The notes beneath the pieces were generated by a model that had not been told where the DNA came from, did not search any database, and worked only from the letters and a program-made list of their open reading frames with translations. Below are positions 1-8,633 of a stretch of DNA of 61,789 bases, in pieces (the stretch's first letter is position 1; every line of letters starts with the position of its first letter). Position numbers and translations under genes: made by a program. Origin of the DNA: HGM11525 sp036307445 (lineage in GTDB: Bacteria > Bacillota > Clostridia > UBA1381); contig JAXJXP010000001.1 of NCBI GenBank assembly GCA_036307445.1, positions 1-61,789 on the forward strand. The letters are read 5' to 3'.

Positions 1-106
1 ATCTTATATGCTTGACAAGAACTCTGCACTGTTCATTTTTCAAGGTACATACCGTCGCCATCAGCGACAGCTTTATTATATTAACACACTCTTTCCCTTT
101 TGTCAA
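1..106 (-). promoter_or_regulatory. Strong promoter and leader running off the left edge, possibly of an rRNA operon
   Basis: On the minus strand a TTGACA -35 (101-106) and a TAATAT -10 (78-83) are 17 bp apart. They are followed by a GTCGC/GCGAC hairpin (54-68) and the phrase ACCTTGAAAAATGAACAGTG (about 27-46). Phrases of the type CCTTGAAAACTGAACA are common in rRNA operon leaders and spacers of Firmicutes. The transcript leaves the window at position 1, so the gene itself is not seen. The direction (away from the origin at 14.5 kb) suits an rRNA operon. The promoter is visible; the rRNA assignment is inference. Confidence 0.45.
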
Positions 107-159
107 CACTTTTTTTCAATTTTTTTTAACTTTTTTTCTTTATATTTAAAAATACAAAC

Positions 160-181
160 AGGACTGCTCTTTTGCAGTCCT
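160..181 (-). terminator. Intrinsic terminator after the lipoprotein gene
   Basis: An 8-bp stem (160-167 with 174-181, AGGACTGC/GCAGTCCT) with a 6-nt loop. On the minus strand it is followed by a T-rich tail (GTTTGTATTTTT). It lies 24 bp past the stop codon of the gene at 205-882. Confidence 0.8.
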
Positions 182-204
182 TATTTGTGTATTTTGTCTA
201 TATA

Positions 205-882
205 TTAAAGCACTTCTCTGCCATAATCGCTTAAATACCCAGCAAGTTCTTCTTTCTTAAATTCAAACTCAACATACCCGCGACGATAATATGAAAGCTC
301 ATAAGGAGGAAAATATAAAACCAATGCATCATCTTTAAGATAGAAGTTTTCCTTTTTCAGCAGCTCGGTAGAAGGAATCTCCCACAACTGCGAATAATCC
401 CCTTCGCCAAGCTCCGTCAATTTACGCATTTTGTTATCTGCGACCACCTTCCACGATGCATCCGCAAATATCTTATCAAGTGTAATTTCTTCTCCCCGCT
501 CAAAATCAAATGACTTTGCTATCCGGAATTTTTCGCCGTGAGCTCCGCCCGTAAAAGCCTCTCCTTCAAAAATTACGCTGACACTTCTCCCGTCATTTCG
601 CATAATTCTTGTATCTGCACCAAGCTTTGACTTTTGATCACCATCTGGTTTTTTGGCAAAAAATCTATCAATAAGAGCAGAAACTTCCTTATTATATGTT
701 TCATTTACTTTCTCTATAAAATCCAATGACATATCAGATGAAAATTCCGGAACACATAGCTTTGCCTCGCCAGTCTCTGTCTGATAAGTTCTTTCCTCAA
801 CCTTTACATTAATGCCGTCATTGCAGCCGCAAAGCATTAAAGCAGCCACAAGCACAACAACTGCTTTTAAAGGATTATGCAA
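205..882 (-). CDS. Secreted lipoprotein, DUF4163/DUF3298 (RsiV C-terminal-like) type
   Basis: A 225-residue protein with a lipoprotein signal: hydrophobic stretch 6-17 and lipobox LCGC with the lipidated cysteine at residue 20. The TGGAHG motif at 111-116, and the downstream region with LYFPPYEL, resemble the DUF4163/DUF3298 pair seen in RsiV and PdaC-type extracellular proteins. The function is unknown; it should sit on the outer face of the membrane. The start is a TTG preceded by GGAGG at 7 nt, and both lie inside the last codons of spoIVA, so the genes overlap by 16 bp and are probably translationally coupled. This suggests, but does not prove, expression in the mother cell during sporulation. 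Confidence 0.75.
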   Translation of the reverse strand: MHNPLKAVVVLVAALMLCGCNDGINVKVEERTYQTETGEAKLCVPEFSSDMSLDFIEKVNETYNKEVSALIDRFFAKKPDGDQKSKLGADTRIMRNDGRSVSVIFEGEAFTGGAHGEKFRIAKSFDFERGEEITLDKIFADASWKVVADNKMRKLTELGEGDYSQLWEIPSTELLKKENFYLKDDALVLYFPPYELSYYRRGYVEFEFKKEELAGYLSDYGREVL

Positions 883-2339
883 ATCAAACCTCCGCTCCCC
901 TCATTTATAATCCGTTCAAGTGTTGAGCCGATTTTTGCCCTAGCCTCATCAGGCATTCGAGACAGTTTATTATTAAGCCCCTCATTAACCAGCTCATAGA
1001 GTGATTTACCGAATATATTTGACTCCCAGATTTTCTGAGGGTCGGACTCAAAGTCAGCAAGCAGATATTTTACAAGCTCCTCCGATTGCTTCTCGTTACC
1101 GACTATCGGATTTACTTCTGTTTTGATATCTGCTTTTATCATATGTATGCTTGGAGCTGAAGCAGAGAGTTTGACACCGAATTTGTTTCCACGACGTACG
1201 ATTTTCGGTTCTTCCAGCGACAGCTCTTCTGTACTTGGTGCAACTATGCCGTATCCCGTCTGCCGTACACTGATAAGTGCCTGTTCAACCCTGTCATACT
1301 CCTTTTTGGTCCGAGCAAGCTCTTTGATAAGGCTTATAAGGGCATCTTCGTCCTCTATCTCAAAGCCCGATTCCTCGCCGAGAATACGGTAGAACAGCTT
1401 ATCAGGTACTGTAAGCTCTACTTTTGCACTACCGCTGCCTAAATCAATTCCGTCTACATATGCCGATTGCACATATTCACAATCAGACAATTCCTTTGAC
1501 AAACATCTTACATCGCTTATTCTTGAAAGCTGTTCGGAAGCAGATACTGTTGCTTCGTAAATTTCGTCTTTGAGCCAATGACCGTTTGGAAGACCCATTA
1601 GCCAGCGAGGCAGCGTTATTCTGACATTATCAATCGGGAATTCGAACAAAATCGCCTCAATTATGTTTGAAATATCCTCGCCGTCAAGCTCACGGCAATT
1701 GACAGCAACCGCTGAAACACCGTACTTTTCTTCAATCTCACGTTTTGCCGCCTTTGCCTCGGGGGATGTTGGATTGGTTGAGTTTAAAAGTACAATAAAC
1801 GGCTTATTGATTGCCTTAAGCTCGTTTATTACCCTCTCCTCCGCATCAAGATACTCGTGTCTTGGTATATCCGTAATACTGCCGTCGGTTGTTACCACAA
1901 GGCCTATATTGGAATGCTCGTGTATAACTTTTTTAGTCCCAAGCTCCGCTGCTTCCACAAACGGCATTGCCTCATCAGACCACGGAGTTTGGACCATTCT
2001 TGGTCCGTCCTCTTCCATATAGCCGTTTGCTGCATCTACGATATAGCCCACGCAATCTATCAGACGCACCTTCATATGTGCATTATCGCCCAGATTAACC
2101 TCAACTGCTTCATTGGGTATAAATTTTGGCTCGGTGGTCATAATCGTCCTGCCCGCCGCCGACTGCGGAAGCTCGTCTTTGGCACGTCTTGCACTATACT
2201 CGTTGTCGATGTTCGGGATTACAAGATAGTCCATAAACCTCTTGATAAATGTGGACTTGCCCGTTCTGACAGGCCCTACAACGCCTATGTATATATCGCC
2301 GTTGGTTCGCTCGGCAATATCGCGGTAAATGTTCTCCAT
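867..2339 (-). CDS. spoIVA: Stage IV sporulation protein A, spore coat morphogenetic ATPase
   Basis: A 490-residue protein, the usual length for SpoIVA. In the family, SpoIVA hydrolyses ATP to polymerise on the forespore outer membrane and forms the platform for coat assembly. The Walker A motif GPVRTGKST is at residues 22-30, and the N-terminus (MENIYRDIAERTNGDIYIGV) and the C-terminal GGLICIIL are family hallmarks. The ATG start has an AGGA-type ribosome site 6-9 nt upstream. No partner such as SpoVM is seen nearby. It is the first gene of a two-gene unit with the lipoprotein. I could not fix a sigma-E promoter with confidence, although TATACAAA-like sequence lies at about 2376-2383. Confidence 0.97.
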   Translation of the reverse strand: MENIYRDIAERTNGDIYIGVVGPVRTGKSTFIKRFMDYLVIPNIDNEYSARRAKDELPQSAAGRTIMTTEPKFIPNEAVEVNLGDNAHMKVRLIDCVGYIVDAANGYMEEDGPRMVQTPWSDEAMPFVEAAELGTKKVIHEHSNIGLVVTTDGSITDIPRHEYLDAEERVINELKAINKPFIVLLNSTNPTSPEAKAAKREIEEKYGVSAVAVNCRELDGEDISNIIEAILFEFPIDNVRITLPRWLMGLPNGHWLKDEIYEATVSASEQLSRISDVRCLSKELSDCEYVQSAYVDGIDLGSGSAKVELTVPDKLFYRILGEESGFEIEDEDALISLIKELARTKKEYDRVEQALISVRQTGYGIVAPSTEELSLEEPKIVRRGNKFGVKLSASAPSIHMIKADIKTEVNPIVGNEKQSEELVKYLLADFESDPQKIWESNIFGKSLYELVNEGLNNKLSRMPDEARAKIGSTLERIINEGSGGLICIIL

Positions 2340-2434
2340 AACTTTTCCTCCATACTATAATAAAAGCTTGTTTTTGTATATAGTTATGTGGCAGTCGGGG
2401 AATTTATGATATATTTATTATTATGCATATAAAA

Positions 2435-2459
2435 AAGAGGACGGTTAAACAGTCCTCTT
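2435..2459 (-). terminator. Intrinsic terminator after the 561-aa secreted protein gene
   Basis: Stem AAGAGGAC/GTCCTCTT (2435-2442 with 2452-2459), then TTTTTTAT on the minus strand. It lies 13 bp past the stop codon of the gene at 2473-4158. Confidence 0.85.
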
Positions 2460-2472
2460 GAAAAATCTGTAA

Positions 2473-4158
2473 TTATGGGTTAAACAGCAACGCGTTTGTA
2501 ATCTCGCCGTCAACTGCCATAACAAATGCGAACTGTACAAGCTCATCAAAGTCTTTTTCATTTGCAGGGACATTTGTGAGCCAAGCTCTGCCATTGGCAT
2601 CGGTATCATCTATCGATATTTCTTCAAAGCTTCCTGCGCAGAAAGCGTCCTTTGTTCCTGCATCCCACAAATTATACGAATAGATATTTGCATAATGTGA
2701 AAGAGAGAATATATATTGGTTATTGGTATTAACGTACAAGCCATTGTTATTCTCTACTGCACCAAAAGCAACGGTTTTGCTGCCTGTATTCAGCACGGGT
2801 GCAATAAACAGTTGAATTTCCTTTCTTGTTGCGGCTATATCTTCGCTGTCTATGTCGACAAACCAGGTATCTGAACTAATCGAGTCCGATGACGGAAGCT
2901 TTACCAGGTTATCTATTGTTGCATCTGCAGTTTCGTATTCCTCAGTAATCAGCGACCTTATTGTCTGGTAATCATATCCGCCCTCAAGTACAACATCTAT
3001 CCTGTCAACAAATCCATTGCTGTTTGTATTGTAATAAAATACCGCGCCTTCTTTCAGATAAGCAGAGCAATAATCATCATATTCATATGACTCTCCCTCT
3101 ATGTAAATATTTGCACCTTGTAATATATAAAGTTCTTTAGCATATATTTCACCATCATACATTGCAGACAGTCTATAGAAGGTTTCTTCATCAAAGATAC
3201 CAGTATGATTGGGGTTGGCTGTAGATGCAACAACAGCAAAATTAGAGTCATCATTATATATTCTTCCTTCTCTTGTTATTACGGCATTACAGTATTCACC
3301 ATTCTCATTTTTACCAAACAGAAATCCTGCATAATCAATATCTTGCACCAGCCAAGTAATCGACACCATCATATAATTATTTACTGACGGATTTTCAAGC
3401 GAATATTTAGTAGCGCTCATAATTGTTACATCCGTGCATAACGGTTTCTCAAGAACATTATCATAAACATCATAATATGATTCTTCAAAAGGAACAGTTT
3501 CGACCTTTTTAATTCTTACAAGAGTTGTTTTCGATGATGCCTTCGGTAAATATTCAATTACTCGTTCGGAAATCGGCAGTCTTGCAGCATTATCCTTCTC
3601 ATCTTCACCAATACCCATTGATTTCATTACCGCATCTACCTGTGCTGCATTGTTTTCATCGCTGTCAAGAAATAGCTTTAATGGTACTCCCTCAAATGTC
3701 ATTACACTAAGATACGGTTTTTCTGTTGAGGTTACATACTGCTCAACAATGGCATAAGTTTTCGGTCTTTCAACAACCATTCCGATTTTTGATTCTGCCA
3801 TTGGTTTCATAGACGAAACATTATCCCATATCATTGCCTTTACTTTTGCTACCTGACTATCATCGCCTTCAAATGATATGGAAAAAGTGCCCATGCTGCC
3901 CTCACTTTGCAACACCTGATGTTCTGTTGTAGTTGTTGCACATATGAGTTTACCATCAGATGTATAATAACTGATTATACATACTCCCCCAAGTTCATTT
4001 GTATTCTTTTCCAGCTTTATTCTCGTCCAAGGATGAACGTAACCCTTGTTAAACTGCACATCTGTTATGGTATATGCATACTCTGCCGCAAACGCTGTTG
4101 ACACGAACAAAAACATCATTGACAACATAACAAACAAGCCTGAAAGATACTTTTTCAT
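2473..4158 (-). CDS. Secreted protein related to the C-terminal half of the SLH protein at 34385, without SLH repeats
   Basis: A 561-residue protein with a clear signal peptide (1-24, ending AFA). Residues about 27-125 form a beta-rich module ending with KVKAMIWDNVSSMKPMAES, a type found in many clostridial secreted proteins. From about residue 134 to the end it aligns by eye with residues about 597-1094 of the SLH protein at 34385-37669. Shared blocks include YAIVE, SNFAVVAS/SDFAVVAS, GFVDRIDV/GYVDRIDV, LFIAPVL/VFIAPVL and the closing MAVDG..TNA. It has no SLH repeats, so how it stays on the surface is unknown. RBS AAGGAG precedes the ATG by 8 nt. It appears monocistronic. A dispersed repeat lies in the 130-bp gap upstream. 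The function is not known. Confidence 0.8.
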   Translation of the reverse strand: MKKYLSGLFVMLSMMFLFVSTAFAAEYAYTITDVQFNKGYVHPWTRIKLEKNTNELGGVCIISYYTSDGKLICATTTTEHQVLQSEGSMGTFSISFEGDDSQVAKVKAMIWDNVSSMKPMAESKIGMVVERPKTYAIVEQYVTSTEKPYLSVMTFEGVPLKLFLDSDENNAAQVDAVMKSMGIGEDEKDNAARLPISERVIEYLPKASSKTTLVRIKKVETVPFEESYYDVYDNVLEKPLCTDVTIMSATKYSLENPSVNNYMMVSITWLVQDIDYAGFLFGKNENGEYCNAVITREGRIYNDDSNFAVVASTANPNHTGIFDEETFYRLSAMYDGEIYAKELYILQGANIYIEGESYEYDDYCSAYLKEGAVFYYNTNSNGFVDRIDVVLEGGYDYQTIRSLITEEYETADATIDNLVKLPSSDSISSDTWFVDIDSEDIAATRKEIQLFIAPVLNTGSKTVAFGAVENNNGLYVNTNNQYIFSLSHYANIYSYNLWDAGTKDAFCAGSFEEISIDDTDANGRAWLTNVPANEKDFDELVQFAFVMAVDGEITNALLFNP

Positions 4159-4221
4159 TTGTCCTTCTCCTTAGTTGTATTTTTTACACGCTCCTTGTTT
4201 TTACCGTTGTTTTAACAGAAA

Positions 4222-4247
4222 CGGACCGTCGGGACGCCGGTCCCTAC
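4222..4247 (-). repeat. Short copy of the GTAGGGACCG palindromic repeat family
   Basis: An imperfect palindrome between GGACCG and CGGTCC with the flank CCCTAC (GTAGGG on the minus strand). It matches the copies at 33087, 33129, 37735 and 37783 and lies between two minus-strand genes. Confidence 0.8.
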
Positions 4248-4251
4248 ATAA

Positions 4252-4276
4252 ATGGGCTTCCCAAAAGGAAGCCCAT
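4252..4276 (-). terminator. Probable terminator after thrC
   Basis: A perfect 10-bp stem (ATGGGCTTCC with GGAAGCCCAT) and a 5-nt loop, 12 bp past the thrC stop codon. The tail on the minus strand (TTATGTAGGG) is only weakly T-rich because the palindromic repeat at 4222 begins there. It may be a weak terminator. Confidence 0.55.
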
Positions 4277-4288
4277 CAATTTATTCAA

Positions 4289-5788
4289 TTATATCTGCAA
4301 AAAGTCGTTTACAACCTCAATCATTTCGCCCTTATCGCAAACCGATTCAAAGAGCTTCGGTTTAGTTTTAAGCGATGCGAGAGAATCGGGGATTTTCATA
4401 CCGCTTCTTTCGGAAAGCTCGCCGAGGAGTGTAAATTCGTCCTTGCCTGCAACTGCACCGCTGCCGCCAAGGGCAATCAGCACGCTCTGGTTAAACTTAA
4501 ACGGGCTTGCAGTTGATGCGATAATCGTCTTTGTCTTATCGCCGGTTTCGGCAACGTAGTTATCATACACCGATTTCGCAACGGCGGTATGAGTATCCAT
4601 AACGTAGCCGAATTCCTCACTGCAATTTTTGATTGCAGTCATTGTTTCATCATCGTCTGTGCAGCCTGCTGCAAAGAGTTCGGTCATCTTATCCTTGATA
4701 TCTGCAGGAATTTCGTATGAGCCTTCGTTATTGAGCTTCTGCATCAGATCTGCTACAAAGCTGTCATTTCTGCCTGACAAATGGTACAAAAATCTCTCAA
4801 GGTTGCTTGAAATCAAAATATCCATTGACGGAGAAATAGTTGTATGGAACTGGCGGTTCTTATCATACTTACCTGTCTTGATAAAGTCGGTAAGGACATT
4901 ATTCTTATTTGACGCACAGATAAACTTATTTACCGGAAGTCCCATCTGATATGCATAATACGATGCTAAGATATTACCGAAGTTACCTGTGGGAACAACT
5001 ACGTTAATCTTCTCTCCGAGTGTAATTTCGTCAGCCTTAAGCATATCTGCATAAGCGGAGAAATAGTACACAATCTGCGGAACAAGTCTGCCCCAGTTAA
5101 TTGAATTTGCACTCGAAAGCTTGAAGTGGTTAGCGGCAAGCATCTGCTTATAGCCGCCGTCGGTGAAGATACGTTTTACACCGTTTTGTGCATCGTCAAA
5201 GTTACCCTTAACCGCACAAACACTTACATTCTCGCCTTCTTGAGTAATCATCTGCAGCTTCTGAATTTCAGAAACACCATTGTCGGGATAGAAAACGACA
5301 ATTCTTGTGCCCGGAACGTCCTTGAAGCCTTCAAGCGCCGCCTTTCCGGTATCACCCGATGTTGCAACAAGGATTACAACCTCGTCATTCTCGTTGGTTT
5401 TCTTCATAGATGTTGTAAGTAAGTAGGGCAAAATCTGAAGTGCCATATCCTTAAACGCACAAGTCGGACCGTGCCAAAGCTCAAGAAAATATGTTTTATC
5501 GTCAAGCTTGTAAACGGGCGCAATATTGTCCGTTTCAAATTTCTCCTTGGTATAGGCATTTTCCACACAGTATTTTAGCTCCTCAGCGGTAAAGTCGGTG
5601 AGGTACTTGGAAAGTATGAATTCCGCTCTTTCGCGGTAGTTCATATCCTTCAAGCCGGCAATTTCGTCAAGGCTTACCGACGGAATTGAATCGGGGACAA
5701 AAAGTCCGCCTTCCTCGGAAAGTCCCTTTTTGATAGCCTGCGCCGATGTGATGGCAATGCTCTTGTTTCTCGTACTCTGATACTGCAT
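4289..5788 (-). CDS. thrC: Threonine synthase
   Basis: A 499-residue PLP enzyme that converts O-phospho-L-homoserine and water to L-threonine and phosphate, the last step of threonine synthesis. The N-terminus (TRNKS, GGLFVPDSIP) and the PLP lysine in CAFKDMALQ (Lys113) are typical. Its length matches the long bacterial class. It is the last gene of a run with pgi and a P-loop protein on the minus strand, 45 bp after the latter, with a hairpin stop downstream. The ATG start has AAAGGAA 12 nt upstream. No hom or thrB is in the window, so the supply of phosphohomoserine is encoded elsewhere. Confidence 0.96.
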   Translation of the reverse strand: MQYQSTRNKSIAITSAQAIKKGLSEEGGLFVPDSIPSVSLDEIAGLKDMNYRERAEFILSKYLTDFTAEELKYCVENAYTKEKFETDNIAPVYKLDDKTYFLELWHGPTCAFKDMALQILPYLLTTSMKKTNENDEVVILVATSGDTGKAALEGFKDVPGTRIVVFYPDNGVSEIQKLQMITQEGENVSVCAVKGNFDDAQNGVKRIFTDGGYKQMLAANHFKLSSANSINWGRLVPQIVYYFSAYADMLKADEITLGEKINVVVPTGNFGNILASYYAYQMGLPVNKFICASNKNNVLTDFIKTGKYDKNRQFHTTISPSMDILISSNLERFLYHLSGRNDSFVADLMQKLNNEGSYEIPADIKDKMTELFAAGCTDDDETMTAIKNCSEEFGYVMDTHTAVAKSVYDNYVAETGDKTKTIIASTASPFKFNQSVLIALGGSGAVAGKDEFTLLGELSERSGMKIPDSLASLKTKPKLFESVCDKGEMIEVVNDFLQI

Positions 5789-5833
5789 TTTTATCTGTTG
5801 TTCCTTTCAATATAAGACTTCGCCGTCTTAGAA

Positions 5834-6244
5834 TTAAGCGTATTTTTTGATGTAATCGGGTGCTGTATCTGCATCAACGCTTACAGACAGCACAAATGAT
5901 ATGTTGAATTTCTTGCCGATTTCTTCAATTTTCTTAAGGAAATCTTCAAAACCGTCCATTGAGTGATTAACAATCTTGAGTGTACCGTCAACGAAGATAT
6001 TTGTGATATCGAAGTTACCGCTGATGATACCGCAAAGGAAGCCTAAGAACTCCTCCCATGATGCAATCTCGAACTCAGATGTATCGTACATTCTTACTGC
6101 TGATTTGATGTCATACATATTACGTGAAGTGTCATTGCTTACGAAAACAACGTTTCCGTTAGCAACTGCAGCTGCGTTATTAACATTTTCAATAAGCACC
6201 TTTGTCTTTCCTGTGCCCTTCTTACCAATCAAAAGTTCTACCAT
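5834..6244 (-). CDS. Small P-loop NTPase of unknown function
   Basis: A 136-residue protein with a Walker A motif GKKGTGKT at residues 7-14 and a possible Walker B near FDITNIFVDG (aspartate at 88). It is cytosolic, with no membrane segment. It is shorter than RecA- or PilT-type ATPases, so it may be a single core domain like the thymidine-kinase fold. The start is firm: AAAGGAGGA lies 8 nt before the ATG. It sits between pgi and thrC with short gaps (53 and 45 bp) and is probably co-transcribed with them. I cannot assign a role. Confidence 0.75.
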   Translation of the reverse strand: MVELLIGKKGTGKTKVLIENVNNAAAVANGNVVFVSNDTSRNMYDIKSAVRMYDTSEFEIASWEEFLGFLCGIISGNFDITNIFVDGTLKIVNHSMDGFEDFLKKIEEIGKKFNISFVLSVSVDADTAPDYIKKYA

Positions 6245-6297
6245 AATTTTGTCCTCCTTTGAATTTTCATATAAACAGCTCCCAAGCTGTCGGTTTC

Positions 6298-7647
6298 TTA
6301 TTTAAGCCTTGCTTCAAGCTCTGATGTAAGGTCTTCGTAGCCCGGCTTGCCTAAAAGTGCGAACATATTCTTCTTATATGCTTCAACACCAGGCTGGTCA
6401 AACGGATTAACACCCAGAAGGTATCCTGAAATTCCGCAAGCCTTCTCGAAGAAATAAACCATCTGTCCGAAATTGTATGCCGAAAGCTCAGGCACTACAA
6501 CCTCCAAATTAGGCACACCGCCGTCGGTATGAGCAAGTGCTGTACCCTCTGCTGCCTTGAGGTTTACATAATCAAGTGTCTTTCCTGCAAGGAAGTTAAG
6601 ACCGTCGATATTATCGTCAGTAGCCTCAATTGTGAAGTTCTTTCTGGGGTTTTCTACACGGATAGCGGTTTCAAAAAGAATTCTCTGACCTTCCTGAATA
6701 TACTGTCCCATAGAGTGAAGGTCGGTAGAAAAGTCTGCTGCCGCCGGGAAAATACCCTTATTGTCCTTACCCTCGCTCTCGCCGTAGAGTTGCTTCCACC
6801 ATTCAGCAAAATAGTGAAGCGCCGGCTCGAAGTTTATCATCATTTCGACAGATTTGCCCTTTTTGAGAAGTGCATTTCTGACTGCTGCATATTGATAGCA
6901 CTCATTTTCTGCAAGATTGGGGTTCATATATCTTTCTCTTGCATCCTGAGCACCCTGCATCATAGCGTCTATATCAATGCCTGCTGCAGCTATCGGAAGA
7001 AGTCCTACTGCTGTCAAAACAGAGTATCTTCCACCTATATCGTCGCTTATAACAAAGCTTTCATAGCCCTCACTGTCGGCTAAGCTCTTTAGTGCGCCGC
7101 GTTTTGCGTCTGTTGTGGCATAAATTCTGCCCTTGGCCTCTTCCTTGCCGTATTTCTTTTCCAAAAGCTCTTTAAAAATTCTGAATGCTATTGCAGGCTC
7201 GGTGGTTGTGCCCGATTTGGATATTACATTAACCGAAATATCCTTGCCCTCAACTGCCTCCAAAAGCTCTGCAAGGTAAGTAGAGCTTATAGAATTTCCA
7301 GCATAGAAAATTGCAGGACCGTTTCTCTTTTCCTTATCAAGTGAGTTGTAGAAAGAATGTGAAAGCATCTCAATAGCCGCTCTTGCGCCTAAGTATGAGC
7401 CACCGATACCGATTACGATTAAAACATCTGAATCGGAACGGATTTTCTCTGCTGCCTTTTTAATTCTTGCGAACTCGTCTTTATCATAATTTACCGGCAA
7501 ATCTACCCAGCCCAGAAAATCGTTTCCTGCGCCTGTACCGTTATGGAGCATATCGTGTGCTGCCGCAACGTAGTCTGCCATATAATCAATTTCGTGCTGT
7601 GATACGAACGGGAGTGCTTTTTTGTAATTGAATTTAATTGCTGACAT
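6298..7647 (-). CDS. pgi: Glucose-6-phosphate isomerase
   Basis: Interconverts glucose 6-phosphate and fructose 6-phosphate in glycolysis. From the ATG at 7647 the product is 449 residues, the usual size for the Firmicutes form. GIGGSYLGARA and SKSGTTTEPA (phosphate-binding) and GVPNLEV-QMVYFFEKACG near the C-terminus are family features. Longer in-frame starts exist to 7710, but GAGGAGAT lies just upstream of MSAIKF, which decides the start. It heads the pgi - P-loop - thrC run. Enolase lies 5.6 kb away, so glycolytic genes are scattered. Confidence 0.96.
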   Translation of the reverse strand: MSAIKFNYKKALPFVSQHEIDYMADYVAAAHDMLHNGTGAGNDFLGWVDLPVNYDKDEFARIKKAAEKIRSDSDVLIVIGIGGSYLGARAAIEMLSHSFYNSLDKEKRNGPAIFYAGNSISSTYLAELLEAVEGKDISVNVISKSGTTTEPAIAFRIFKELLEKKYGKEEAKGRIYATTDAKRGALKSLADSEGYESFVISDDIGGRYSVLTAVGLLPIAAAGIDIDAMMQGAQDARERYMNPNLAENECYQYAAVRNALLKKGKSVEMMINFEPALHYFAEWWKQLYGESEGKDNKGIFPAAADFSTDLHSMGQYIQEGQRILFETAIRVENPRKNFTIEATDDNIDGLNFLAGKTLDYVNLKAAEGTALAHTDGGVPNLEVVVPELSAYNFGQMVYFFEKACGISGYLLGVNPFDQPGVEAYKKNMFALLGKPGYEDLTSELEARLK

Positions 7648-7758
7648 ACTATCTCCTCTTTTACACTTTATTCTTGACTCTATTCTAATACATTTTACCC
7701 AATAAATCAAGAGTTATTTTACATTTTACGGCATTATGGGGTTATAAATTTGTCGAAA

Positions 7759-8304
7759 TTATGCTTTATCGCTTTTGATTATGGGCGAGATACGTTTGTA
7801 AATAAGAAATGTAATCAGCGAAAGTGCCAGTCCGCGTACTATGTTAAATGGCAGGATAGTGAATAATACCAGGTTTAGTTTAGTATCAAACGGTGCTGTC
7901 GGCATATAAAGCGGAAGCATAATAAAGAGATTCGCAAAAACACCTGCTATTGCCATCGCAAAGGTTGCAACTACAAGAGCAATTACCGCACCCCTTCTGC
8001 TCTTGTTCTGCTTATAAATAAAGCCCGCAACGGCACATAAGGTTCCGTTCATTACGAAGTTTGCAACTTCTCCTACAAAGCCTGTCGAGGTCATTGTAGA
8101 GTGTAGGAGGTTTTTGATGAATTCTGTAAATACTCCCGCCACAGGACCTAATGCCAGCGCCATTATAAGTGCCGGAAGATCGGAAATCTCAATCTCCAGA
8201 AAGCCTGAAACCTTTAATCCCATCACACTGCCAATTACCTGCAGAACAAACGCAATCGCCGAAAATACCCCCACAGATACATACATTTTTGTTTTGTTGT
8301 TCAT
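7759..8304 (-). CDS. ribU: Riboflavin ECF transporter substrate-binding subunit RibU
   Basis: A 181-residue integral membrane protein with about six hydrophobic segments. It belongs to the S components of energy-coupling factor transporters and should bind riboflavin and dock on a shared EcfAA'T module (not in this window). ALALGPVAGVFTEFIKNLLH and GFVGEVANFVMNGTLC are characteristic of RibU. An FMN riboswitch lies upstream, which supports the substrate. The start is the ATG at 8304 with AAGGTGAG 6 nt upstream; the reading frame extends further back only through the terminator hairpin of the riboswitch. Monocistronic. Confidence 0.93.
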   Translation of the reverse strand: MNNKTKMYVSVGVFSAIAFVLQVIGSVMGLKVSGFLEIEISDLPALIMALALGPVAGVFTEFIKNLLHSTMTSTGFVGEVANFVMNGTLCAVAGFIYKQNKSRRGAVIALVVATFAMAIAGVFANLFIMLPLYMPTAPFDTKLNLVLFTILPFNIVRGLALSLITFLIYKRISPIIKSDKA

Positions 8305-8322
8305 AAGCTCACCTTTTCCTTT

Positions 8323-8356
8323 TAAATTAAAACACGCCCCGAAAATACAGGGCGTG
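8323..8356 (-). terminator. Terminator of the FMN riboswitch (expression platform)
   Basis: Stem CACGCCC/GGGCGTG (8333-8339 with 8350-8356) followed on the minus strand by TTTTAATTT. It lies between the aptamer and the ribosome site of ribU, as expected for control by premature termination when FMN is bound. Confidence 0.85.
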
Positions 8357-8375
8357 CAAAAATACACTCTTTTCT

Positions 8376-8481
8376 CTTCTTTCATCCGGACTCTACCGTC
8401 GGTTACGGAATTTCACCGTTATCAGCCTGAGCTCGCGGACTTTAACCGCCGGTCGGGAATTGCACCCTGCCCTGAAGATAT
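8376..8481 (-). ncRNA. FMN riboswitch (RFN element)
   Basis: Read on the minus strand the region carries the conserved FMN-aptamer blocks in order: AGGGCAGGGTGCAATTCCC, GACCGGCGGT, AGTCCGCGAGC, GGTGAAATTCCG, ACCGACGGT and AGTCCGGATGAAAGA. The 5' and 3' ends pair (ATCTTC with GAAAGA-type P1). FMN binding should favour the downstream terminator and reduce ribU expression. Confidence 0.95.
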
Positions 8482-8499
8482 TTACTTTTGTTATATTAT

Positions 8500-8528
8500 A
8501 TGATAGCATATTATCTTTTGTTTGTAAA
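8500..8528 (-). promoter_or_regulatory. Promoter of the ribU riboswitch transcript
   Basis: On the minus strand TTTACA (8523-8528) and TATCAT (8500-8505) are separated by 17 bp, about 12 bp before the aptamer. A TATAAT-like ATATAAT follows and could be an alternative -10. Confidence 0.6.
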
Positions 8529-8570
8529 GATTTTTATTTATAAACTTTGTTTTTGGGAAATGGCGTACAG

Positions 8571-8596
8571 CGGACCATCGAGACGCCGTTGCCTAC
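8571..8596 (-). repeat. Degenerate short copy of the GTAGGGACCG palindromic repeat
   Basis: CGGACCATCG..GACGCCGTTGCCTAC has the same frame as the copy at 4222 but with several substitutions that break the stem. It lies about 40 bp past the stop codon of the fumarase gene, where the beta subunit gene would normally be. Confidence 0.6.
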
Positions 8597-8633
8597 ATCG
8601 AATAATGGTGAGATGCAAGATTTATTCTGCCGA

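Noticed and set aside
8..208. 66-codon plus-strand frame at the left edge
   Set aside because: Low-complexity Phe/Leu-rich product from a T-rich gap, antisense to a promoter and a terminator.
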